Below, piece by piece: positions 36,852 to 49,000 of a DNA stretch of 64,000 nucleotides. The notes beneath the pieces are model-generated. The model was not told the DNA's origin. It searched no databases and worked only from the letters and a program-made list of their open reading frames with translations. The stretch is taken from the NCBI GenBank assembly GCA_023055355.1, contig JALJCS010000035.1:3100001-3164000 (forward strand), written 5' to 3'. Made by a program: the position numbers and the translations under genes. Within the stretch, counting starts at the first letter, position 1. Every line of letters begins with the position of its first letter. The DNA comes from Agelaius tricolor (taxonomy: Eukaryota > Chordata > Aves > Passeriformes > Icteridae).

Positions 36852-37093
36852 TTACCATTTGATGTCCAGGCTGCTGGTGCTCTGATTTACTGCACTGTAG
36901 GAGGTGTGCAGGGTGTCCTGGGCCTTCTTGGAGTCCATGCCCTCCAGCCAGTCCTGGTACATCCTCTGCACGTGCAGGTTGCTCTCTGGCAGCCTGGCAG
37001 GAATGGCAGTGTACACCTCCTCCATCTGGGCCAGCAGGGCTCTGTCTGGTTTGCCATCCTCACTCTGGGCCTGGCCCTTCCCATTGAGGCACC
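36852..37093 (-). CDS. NARF: NARF exon 11 (residues 380-459, stop)
   Basis: Acceptor CCTAAG|GGTGCC. Begins [15 protein letters not shown] (C381) and ends STSSLDIKW followed by TAA at 36,852-36,854. This C-terminal exon is notably more GC-rich than its intronic flanks. Confidence 0.97.
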
Positions 37094-40000
37094 CTTAGGG
37101 AAAAAAAATAAATTAAAAAGATGCAAAGTGATGGAGATTTGATATGAAAATAAAATCTCTGTTAACTCAGAATTCTTTTTTCACGCTTCTCTAAAGGAAG
37201 TTTTTTTTTAAGCTTCCTCCCAAGCTGTTACAATTTGTATTTACCCTAAAGTGACTCCAGTATCAATTTCATCTTAATGGAAATGAGGCTTCCATATCAC
37301 AAATCTTTCTCTGCATTCTCCATGGTTTTATGATCCTAATTATGTTCCTTGTCTTTTCTTGCCCTTGACAACCACCATTCCAGAGCATCCTCTGAGGCTT
37401 GGCACTGCAGTGCTGGCACTTATTTATAGGTCAGAAGAGAACAAATATCATGACTAATTTTAGAAAACTCAATCACTTTCTGAGCCAACCCTGCACCTGG
37501 AACTGGTATTTTGGACCCTTCAATAAACAGTGAGATTTTAGATTATTAAAAAGAGAATTAAGAGGGAATGAAATGAAGTGTCTGCCAGTAAGGCAGCTTT
37601 CCTTTGAGATTCAAGGTACACATGCAGAACAACTGCAGATCCACAATTATTTTTACCTCCTGGGCAGGCAAGGACTTCTACAAAATGGTAGAAAAACTTT
37701 CCTTTTTTCAACTTCAAGACCATGTTTTGGATATTTCTGAAGCCATAAGCTGCTGCAAAACGCAGCACTGTCTCCCCATCCTTTTCAAGGGTAACTTCTT
37801 GAAAGTCCTTGTTCCTGTCAAGACACAGAGAGAACATTTTAACCCCCTGCATTCCCAGAGGAACAACCCAACTGTGCCAGTTTGTAATCAGATGCTCCAA
37901 AGGGAGCAGGACAAGTGTAACAGTGAGATCAAGGTGAACTCTTTCACTTTCTAAACTGAGTTATTGGGGTGGAATCTTTGTAATAGAATTCTACTTTATT
38001 TTGAAGTGCAGGTAATGTTTAATAAAATGAGTACCAGCAGGAGCTGCTTTACAGTGCCAGCCCTGCAGGTTTGGAGCAGGTTTGGAGCCTGTAAGTGCCT
38101 ACCAGGGCAGGTTAGCAGGGACTGCTGTCACTGCAGCACCACCAAACCAGGGGAAGCTCCTGGGCTGCAGGACCAGCTCCTTGTTAATGCCCCAAGGCTC
38201 TCAGTGCCCACGGGGAATTTGGACAAAACCCTCAATGAAATGCTTGAACTTATTGTCCAAGTGCTCAGGCAGTTGGAGCAAGTGACTGCTGTGGGTCCCT
38301 TCCAACTGGGAATTCCCTCTTGTGTTCTAGCTCACCCATTCTACATAACAAGGAGACAAAAGTTTAACTTACTTTAGTGCTTTGTAGGTGATCTCCTTGA
38401 CATCCACACCAAAAAGCTCCTTTGCAGCATGTTTAAAAATGTGCTCCAGGTAACCATCAGATCTCTTGCCATCATGCCTTACTACATCTCCCTCCTTTAA
38501 GCCATCAAACCTTAGGGAACAACAAAATGGAAGATCAAAAATTTCATTCTGTCACTTCAATAAAATAGTGTGTTTCTCCTCTTCTTTGTCTCCCCCACCA
38601 AAAAGTGTTTTGTAGCACTGAATCCCAATGAATCCCAATGAATCCCAATACTCCCAATGAATTGGGAGTATTTGTATATTTGCATATTTGTACGAATTGG
38701 GAGTATTTTGTATATTTGTAGCACTGAATCCCAATGAATCCCAATACTCCCAATGAATTGGGAGTATTTAAACAGCTGGAGGATCCTTGGGCTTCCATAA
38801 TATTTAGCACCTTCTCATTTTCATCAGTAAAATTTTACTGATGAAATTTTTATTAATTACATTTTTATTAATTACAGATTAAAAATGTAAAGTATTCAGG
38901 ACAGCAGTGAGATGACGAAAAAAAATCAATTAAAAAAAAAGATGCAGGGCTTTCCCTGTTGAGAAATATCAAGCAACAGTAATTGATAAGAATGCACCTT
39001 CATCACAGTCTGAAGATTTTTTTAACAACATTTTACTGCTCAAGAGCCATTACGGGGAAAAATTATTTAAATAAGAATATTGAAAGAAATGGTCATTTTT
39101 TGAGCCAATAATTTGTGAGAATACAAAACTCCTTCAGAAGCCACAAGTCCTTGCTGACAGTTCTGCTTTAGGAATTTGTGTCACAGTCTGTAACACTGTG
39201 CCAATAAAATCACACCAAGCCAGTAGAGCTGCAGCCAGGTTAGAAGAGTGCACACTGGAAATAAGTGCTACACTGTGGCTCAGGAGAGAAAATGGGAGCT
39301 CAGATCCCAAAGGCAGCTGTTGGAAATTCACCTCTCCCCCAGGTAAAAGCAGCTCTGAAGAGCCCCCATTCATAGAACTGCTTTAATACCCAGCACTTTA
39401 TCACAAATTGCTGCTGTGCTGGGGCTTGTTTTAAGAACATGACTCCAAGTTGTTTAAATTTCTCTGCAAGATCTACTTTAAAGACCCCAGAAGAGCAGGA
39501 ATTTATGTCATTAGGTCTCAAAGTTGAACCAGAATTATAAGATTGGTCCTTTTAAAAATTAACATTATTTTTCAACAGAAATTGAGGGCACTTGGCTTGT
39601 TCAGCCTGGAGGAGACTGAGGCCAGACCTCACCAGGATCTGCAGCTGCTCCTGAGGGACAGCTCCAAACTCTGCTCTGGGACAGTGACAGAACCCATGGA
39701 ATGGCTGCAGCTGTGCCAGGGGAGGTTGGGGTGGATTTAGGGAAGTTTCTTCCCCCAGAGGGTGCTGGCACTGCCCAGGCTCCCCAGGAATGGGCACAGC
39801 CCTGGGGCTGCCAGGGATGCTCAGTGTGGGATTCTTGGGGAGTTTGGGATGGATTTAGGGAAAGGCTCTTCCCCCAGAGGGTGCTGGCACTGCCCAGGCT
39901 CCCCAGGAATGGGCACAGCCCTGAGGCTGCCAGGGATACCCAGGGTGGGGTTGTTGGGCAGTTTGGGATGGATTTAGGGAAGGTTCTTCCCCCAGAGGGT

Positions 40001-43000
40001 GCTGGGCACTGCCCAGGGTGAGATTCTTGGGGAGTTTGGGATGGATTTAGGGAAGGTTCTTCCCCCAGAGGGTGCTGGCACTGCCCAGGCTCCCCAGGAA
40101 TGGGCACAGCCCTGGGGCTGCCAGGGATGCTCAGGGTGGGGTTCTTGGGGGTCTGGGCAGGGCCAGGGGCTGCACTGGGTGATCCTTGAGGGCTCCTTCC
40201 AGAATCATTCTATGATTCTATAAATGGAGCTCATGAACCAGCATTAATGAACAGCTTGGCCTTTCACTGGACAGGCTGACACAGAATTAAAAGCCTCTCT
40301 CTGTGTGATTCTGACACAGAATTACCTGAGTGTCTCTGTGATTATTCCTGCTAGAACTTCATTCATTCTCATTCTGTGTGACAATCTCAGGTAGAGGCAA
40401 TCAAAGGAGCTGCACTACAAACACAGCTCTGAGCATGTTCCCACTGACCCACTCCAATTTCTCCCCTCTAGGTCCAAGCAGGATTCTAGCTGGAGCTGAA
40501 AAGGATTTTTCAAACTTCCAGAGCTTTCTGTTTTGTGCAAGACAGCACATTCATTGCTCCACTAGCAGCCCTCTGGAAAGGCACCAAGGAACATCTGTCA
40601 CAGCTGAACAAAGATCAGGGAGAGCAGCCTCTGGAACCAAGTCTGAGAATTAAACACCACACAGGCTGCTCCCTGAGCCAAGCACAGGGGATGGAAAATG
40701 GAAACAAAACCTCTCCAGTGCTTTGTGTGCTTCTCATCCAAACACATTCAGCTTGATCTAATCTTGAAGAACTGACTGCTGTCCTCAGTATAAAATCCAA
40801 TTCATTACCATTTCCTGCAAGGGTGCTGCTCCTACCATCTACAGGACCAGATTGGGGAGTGGAAATTTGCTGCCAGGAAGGTGCTGTGGAAGAGAGGGGA
40901 GCCCAGGGCAGATGGCAGCCCCAGCACTGGCCTGGGGCTCTGCACAAGGAGCACAGAGAGCTCTGAACAGGGCCAGCACCCCCAGCCAGCCACACTCACT
41001 AGCAAAGCTTGAACTTCCTGCAGTCACATCCATTATAACTGCAAATCATCTATAGTTATCAATAAATAAACAATAATTCTTAAATATCTATCAGGAGCTA
41101 TACAAATCTTCAAGTCAAATTTTAGAAGAGTTACTGTATAAGGGTCATTATTTCAAATTATCTGCTTTACATTCAGACAGTACATGCAGCTTGATATTAT
41201 CTGTTTCATATTACTTTTATAAATAGCAATGAATATATAAGAGAATATTTTTGTGGGTTTGGCCACTCTATAAGGGTGAAGCTGTGGTATACTAAGGCTT
41301 TGATGCTGTTTTTTTCTCTAAAAAGAAAAAACATTCTTCTGAGCAGTTTTACATTTATGTTGTGTGGGAAATGGGTTTATAGAAAATTCTCAAAGGAATT
41401 TTCTATTAAAAAATTTCTATTTTCTTCTAATTTCTTTGACAGAAAACTCACATGGTGTACACCTGAATGCAAACCTTAAAATAAGGAATACTGACTTAAA
41501 AATACCATAGAATAAACCAGACATTGTTAAGAGAGAAATTGAACTAAAAATAAGTTTCAAAAGATGACCTTACAATAAGACTAGATAGTTTAGAGAAATA
41601 AAATTATAAAAATGCATTGTAGTATGACCCACAAGGAGTAATTTTAGATGGTGACTTTAAGACATTTACAACACAGTGTAGCTAAAACTGATAAACCAAG
41701 AAATGCTTGTAGTGTATTATAATCAAGAAACAGTTGGCTTCTGATTGTGATGGTGTGAATTGTAACATCTGTATGGTCTCACCCTTCTCATGAGACTAAA
41801 AACAGAATAAAAGTTTGTAAAATGCTTCTCAGTTGCCCCATCTGTAAGTCAAAAAAGAGCTTTATCCAACAATGTTGAATCTGCTCCACACCATGTCATT
41901 TGTGATCCAAACAAGGAAGCAATCCACAACAAAACTACTTACAAACTATCTACAGCTACTTCAGTCACATCTTTCATTGACACATTGTTCTGTTCCATTA
42001 TTTGGACAATTTCACCTGTAGGAAAACACACGACATTTCACTTTTATCACAAAGCACAACGCCCACTGTGCCTCTGTTTCAGAGATCAACATCCCAACAG
42101 CTGCCAGTGCTCTGTGTCACATTCTCCAGCTCCTGCTGCAGTGACTGAGAAGCCTGAAACTTCCTGCCCCAAAGAAAAGGGGCCCTCAACCTGCCCAAAC
42201 TCTGCTTAGATCCTCAGCCTTCCTCTTAGGCCAAGTCTGGAAATATCCAAACTTGGACACTAAGGCTAAAGACAAGATCCTCACCAAAAGGCAAGTGGTG
42301 CCATGAATTAGGAATAATTCCTAATAAAATAATGACCACAGACAAGCCAGACAATTGTTTTAAATATGGATTGGAATAACTTTTAGCTTCTTTAACAGGC
42401 TGTCAAAACACCTGATTTTTTTAGATGAATAGCAACCTAGAAGGAAAGGATGCATCACTCTGCCTTCCCTGGGCAGTACCTGTACTGCCAGGAGCACAGA
42501 AATATGTACTAATTTTTAAAGCAGAAAAAAATCAATCTTATGACTAAAGCAGACTTGAAAAAAAGCAAATTCTGGCAAAAAGGCTATTCTAAAAATAGTG
42601 ATTCACTTATATATTTATAGATGATAAGTTTAAAAAAGTTAACCTGATGTCAGGACACAATCAACTTCTGCTGAATTATACAAGGCAGTGTAGAAATCTT
42701 CTCTCAAGGCTTCCAGCTTTTTGTCATAACAAGGTGCCACAACCACATGGAAAATTTTATCAGGAGACAAGTTCTGTGGAATACAGAAGGGAGCACATGT
42801 GAACTCCATGAAGAGCAAAAGACAGCTTGAAAGATGACAGGGACAAAAACAGTGACAAAAATCTCATGCAGGCAGTACCAGGAATAAGACCCTACATTAA
42901 ATTTAAGGAATGTTCACACAGATAATGATTTGCCAGAAGTCAGAAAGCATCAGCAACAAACTTCCAAAGTCACTGTCCTGGCTGGAGCAAATTCCCTCAG

Positions 43001-46000
43001 ACCACGTTTTCTGCAGCTTTTTGATTGCCTTAGAAAGTGAATACAAGTCAGGAATTCAGAGTCCTGGTTTCTGGCTGTCACCCACTCCCTTTCACCCAGA
43101 GCAAGCCCCTCACAATTTGTCTATCCACGTGCAGACCCTTCCCTGCTGAATGTGCCTGTGGCTCCTTTTAGGTATGGGATGTCAAGAACAGCACTTTTTT
43201 CAATGCACAAAACTGAGGAGATAAAAAGGTTAGCTCCAAGGATACAGAGCTTTTATTGAGCTTAGGTTAACAGGACAATTTCCACATTATTCTCCTCCAC
43301 TCCTGCTTTGGCTGTGCTGTAGAACTACACAGGCAGCATTTCACAAAAAAACCCATTAACTGCTATGGATTTAACTTTACCCATAAATATCTAAATCCAT
43401 GTTGCACTGGGGGTGCAAGGACTGCTGCCAGCTCACAGTGATGTAGGAAATGTGTGATGAAATGTAGGAAATAATAGTGTAGGAAATAATAATGTAGGAA
43501 ATAATAATAATGTAGGAAATAATAATAATATAGGAAGATGTATGAAATGAGGTGCTTTGTACATTCCTCTCTCATGGGCACTTGTACAGCACACAGCACC
43601 ATTTCTTCTTCAAGCAAAGGACAAATATGATACACTAAGATCTGTATCTCAGTCTTGAAGCCCTTCTGCTCTATTTAGAAGGATATAATGGTACAAATAA
43701 ATCAGAATGACTCACCTGCTGCCTGGCAAAGTAGCCCTTCACTAGGGAGCCCATGATCTGCTGTGGGGACTTTGCAGTGCAGATGTGAGAGGTCACCAGG
43801 TTGGTGAGCACCCTTTCAGCATAACGGATCCAGCCTGGAAGCACAAAAAGTCACAGGCACAGAGGAGTGAGCCAGGAGCACAGCAAGCACAGCAGTCACA
43901 CAGCACATCCTGAAAATGGTGCCACCTTCACACCAGGGAGGACAGGACTGTGGAGGCTGGGAGCCCTAGGAAACCTCAGGGCTCTGTTCTTAATGCTTTA
44001 GTCAATAATTCACTGTGCCAGGAATTCTAGACCAAGGTGCACTGTGAACTCCATGACCTGCTGCCCCTTCCTCATGCACAGATTTAACAAAGCAGAAAGA
44101 ACAAGACCCCAGCTAACAGAAATTTGACCTTCTAGACCTCAGCCCTTGGATCACAACATTCTACAGCAAAGGCACTGTTTGGCTGCTTAACTGTAACCTG
44201 GTATTTCCTGAGATTTAATATCCCTGCACCCAGCCTGCTCCCCCAGAACAGAAGAGTCACATGAAAGCATTATCACAAGATGCACATGGACTAAGCCTAG
44301 GAAAAAATGGCTTTTTTACTACTGTTAGAGTAGCCACACCTGCAGAAACACCCCACACTCAGAGGAACCACCTGGAATCTCTCTGTATGCAGCACTCTGA
44401 ACTCAGTTTCTCAGGAACCCCCTCTCTCACAACCCCTTCAGCATTCCAGCTGGGACAAGCTGTGGATACCCACAGCACCCCAGCATCCAGAACTGCTGGA
44501 TTATTCCCCCAATAAATGAACAAATCAGGGGATTTAGGGTGTGCAATTCTTTCCTGGGCTCTGGAGCTCTCACTGGAAAGCCCAGAATCCTTCTCAGCAA
44601 TAGTTTGGAGATTTATTCATCTACATGACACCCACATTGTGCAGCAGAGTTAGGCCCAGCCTTCAAGGCAGGTGTGTTGCTTTTGGTGCTAAGAAATGGT
44701 AAAAAAAACCAAAACCAAACACATTTTGTCTTCATGCAAATTAGTGATTACATAAAAGAGAGAAACTGCTGTGCAGTACATGCTGCCCAGGAAGGGGAAA
44801 ACCTGGAGGTTAACTTTTAAGCTTGAAATTACCACTTATGTAAAAACACCTGGTGCTGTGTAAGTCAGAACAATACCACAAATGCCAACAGCAGCACAAA
44901 ACTGGGATGCAAAGCAGTGTTCAGATTATTTGTCTCTCTGGAGCAGAGAAATAGTTTTCCCAGTGTAGTAAAATTTTACTGATGAAAATGAGAAGGTGCT
45001 AAATATTATGGAAACCCAAGGATCCTCCAGCTGTTTAAATATTCCCAATTCTTGTTCTGCACAGACTTCAAGCTGGTTTCCATAAAAAACCTCAAAGGCA
45101 CACATCATCTTCAACAAGCATTCATTTCTGCTGCAGGAATGGCTGAGGACCATGGATTCACTCATCAGGACTGTATTGAATTGCAAGACTGAACTGAAGT
45201 TTGCCTAAAGTCCACCTTCAACTGGGATTTCAAGTCCAAGACATTACCTACAAAAAAGCTGAATTTATTGGTGCTTGATAAAAATCCCTATTAGCATATT
45301 CTGCATGCTAGGTACATCCTCTTTCTTAAATGGCTTTAGTCTCAAGAACTGCTTCCAACAAAACAAGGACAGTTTTTAAAATACTTGTACTCACCATTAA
45401 TCACCCCAGCACTCCTGCTATGAGGCTGGTTCATAGAATTGGAATGGTTTTGATATTGTAGCCATGAGCTATAAGGAAATTTCCCTAAATTCCAGGAGAT
45501 TTCTGACAGGTGTTGTCTGAGCAATTCCTTCAATTGTTTCTGTCCTTGCAGTACAAGTGTCTCCCAGCTGCAGCTCCCAAAGATCATCAGTGTCATTAGC
45601 CACTGGTTAATTGTCCAGGCAGCCTGGGTGAGTGAATTTATCACACACTGCTGTTTGTGTCCCCTCCCCACAGGGCTGAGCTGCAGAGCCCCAGTGAGGG
45701 AAACCTCAGAGAGCCCATGCTTATGTCAGGGAACAGCAGCACTCACCCAGACCTACACCCTCCATGGATTCATTGGGATTCTTGGCCATTTGCTGGCTTG
45801 TGCTGCCATCAAAGAGCAAGAAAGCTTTAGAAATGACCATGGAAATCCCTGCAGCTGTAGCTCAGAATGTGTTATTTTGGTGAGATCATGAAGATGCATG
45901 GATGAATCTGTAGGAAGTGCAAAAAGTAAGCAAACTTTTGCTACTGTAAAACCTCATTCCTGGAAAAGGAAATTCACTGACTGGGACAAAAGCATCAGAA

Positions 46001-49000
46001 TCCTCAATACTTTATGATTTTCCTGCTGCTGCTGCAAGTCTGCCCATTGGCTTTTCTGGGGGGACACAGAGGTTGGCAGAGCCTTAAAACCCCAGATTTT
46101 CCAGAGCAAATGCTGCATGTTGCTCACCAGCTTAGTACATTGAGGAAGGGAATTGATTCCTTTGAGATATTACAAATACTATCAGTAGTAACACTGCTGT
46201 TCTTTCAACAGGAAAACCCAAAATGAGCTCATTTTCTGCCCAGAGAGTAGCAAGAGGTGAAAAATTAAGACAGGGAGAAGAAATCAGCTTCTCTCAGGTT
46301 CAGGACTGTGCAGGCTCTGCTCTTTGCTCATGGTAGATGGCACACCCCAGCCTGCTGCAGAGGGTGATAGCTCTGTGCAAAGTCACACACCAAGATAAAA
46401 AAGAGTAAAGCATTTTTTATACTTGAGGTCACACTGACCTTGCATCTACAGAGCTAAATAAAAACCATTTTGTGCTGAATACACTCAGTAAACAACAGCT
46501 CTGGGACTAATTTATGTAATCTGGGGGTAGAAAGAGGAAAGAGAAAAATGAACAGAAAATGCACACAGACAAATAAGGACAGGAAACCCAGTGAACAACC
46601 TCACTTGGAAGATGACTAATCAGGATTTCTGCTTTCTCTAATTGCTGACAAAGGAATATACCATGTTTTCAGAATGGATTGCCAGGGATGTTCTGGGTTA
46701 GTTTCCCATGCTGCTGTTACCACCTCTATCACAGCAGAGAGCTGACACCAAAACCAGCACTGACACCAAAAACTGTTCTGTGCAAACCACACAAGGACAA
46801 GCAAAGTGCTCCATTAACTATATTAAAGTATTTCCACTGAGAGCAGCAGATAATCTGAGCTCTGTTTCCAGATGAAACAAATTTAAATTATCTCAGAAAT
46901 TCGAAAAGAAATCCTCAGGTTTTGAATTTTACCTAAAGCACATACAAGACAACAAAACTAAGTAATGGGAGTGTTTCAGCTGCACAGGTTTTACATGAAA
47001 AAAAGCAATATATGATATGTTTGCTCCTGAAGATAAGAGGTTACACTAAGATAACAGTAACAGAAAAAAAGAGACATGTATTTAATACATATATGTAGTA
47101 GTTAAAGCATAACCCTGATATTTCCACTACAAAATACACAGAACAAACAAAAATACAAGTATAACTCAAAGAGCTGTATTTAAACTTCAAATCAATGACA
47201 ACAGCAGATTCTGGGGATCACTGACTGCAATTCATCATCACTCTAACATTTCTTTAATAAATGCAATCCACTTGAGTTATTTCAAAGCTAGCAAGAAATA
47301 TTTTGGTATTTTTATCAGCCTTTTGAAAAGCAACCCTATGAACTTCAGGGTGGAGCTGATGAGGGTGTTAGGCAAAGGAGTTACTTCTGCTTCCTTTTTG
47401 ATCCTTCTTTTTTAGGAATGTGCCTTTTTATTTAAATTGAAATGGTGCTGTGCTAACAATGGAAAAGGTAAGCAGTGACTTACTGATGCATGTTCTGCAT
47501 CTTTGCAGGTTCTGCTCATACAGAACACATTCTGAGGTGCAAGGTTCTCAGAAGTGAGACACTCAGTGAGTCAAGTCTGTGACATTCCATGTGAGAATTC
47601 TTCTCCAAGTGTCAGACATGTCCATCTCACAGCCATCACAAGCAATGTCACTTGCTACTTTCCCCTAGGCTTAAGTGGCAAGTTCTAAACTTTGCTTAAG
47701 GTAACAGAGGCTGTGGTTTAATTCCAAGTTCTTTAAGATTCTTTTCAATGAGGAAACACCCAGTTAAACTTTGTGTTCTGAACACACAAAAAGCACCCAC
47801 TAAACTTCTCCATTGCAGTTCTGATTCTCAATCCAGGCACTGAAATGCACTCAGGATGAGCAGTGATACTGGGAACAAACACTGTGTGCTTGGCATCCCC
47901 CAAAAGCAAATCCAAAATGCTCTGAGTTATGTAGGGCTCCCAAAGGAAGCCACCCTTTCCTCAGCTCCTTGGTGGCTCCAGTTTGGAGGGAGGGAAGGAT
48001 GGGTAAATCAGATCTCACCAGGGCAAGCAGAGGCAAACATTGGTAAGGCATGTTCCTCCTGGTTCCTCCGTTGGTAGCGCTGCACAAATTCCCTCTGGCT
48101 CTCCAGGATACTGAAATCTGCAGCTATGGTGGTGTCAAACACATAATGCACCCCTGGGGAAGCAAGCAGAAAGAACAGGGAATCACTAGAATGGTTCCCA
48201 TCTCACAAACCTCTTTCAAAGTTCCAGGCCTATGAAAAATCTGGAAGGATCAACAGGTATATTCCTTCCCCTCTGCACATTTCCACAAAGAGCAGAGTCA
48301 TAAATAAAAGCCATACACTGCAAGAACATCTACATTCTGAATTTAAAAGGACCACCAAGAGGCTACTGCTGCCAGCAGCACTGCAAACATTCTCTGCTTC
48401 CTTCTGAGCACCTTGCATTTGTCACTTTTAGCCCAACTGAGCAGGATGTCACAACTCCTGGGTGACATGCAGTGACTCTTGCAAAGAAATGTTCTTTTTA
48501 GGACATGCTGAAGTCACAAAAAATCCTATCCAGCATATCTGCCATGGCTCCAGTTGTTTGCAGAGCTACAGGAGCATATCACCAGCACAGCAGAGACCTT
48601 CTGGCTGCTCATTTGGCAACACACTCCCTGTCAGCCTACGTAACACTGAGCACATCCCCACAGAAGTCAGGCTAGATAATAAATGCATTCTAGGAAAACT
48701 GGGGCCCACCAGAACTCAGGAGTGCTTTGAGATGAAGAATATACACTGGGTACAGACAAGCATCAGAAAAAACCATGAAAATGAATATAGATAGATACAG
48801 ACAGAAGGAAACAGTTTATAGGTTTATTACTGCCCTTTTCCTTCAAGTATATTTAAAAAATCCCAAACTTACAAGGAAAGTGTCTATTGCTTTTTATCTA
48901 AAACTCTATATATAATGACCAAAGGAAATACAGCTTTAACATAAAATAGGCAGATAAACAGTCCTTGTAACTTCAAATTACAGGAAAAAAAACAGAACTG

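Larger units (their letters stand above)
38511..41942 (-). other. NARF: NARF intron 8
   Basis: 3.4 kb intron between exons 8 and 9. It holds the micro-duplication cluster, inverted-repeat arm A and a CR1 element with tandem internal expansions, all listed separately. The rest is AT-rich without recognised features. Confidence 0.85.
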
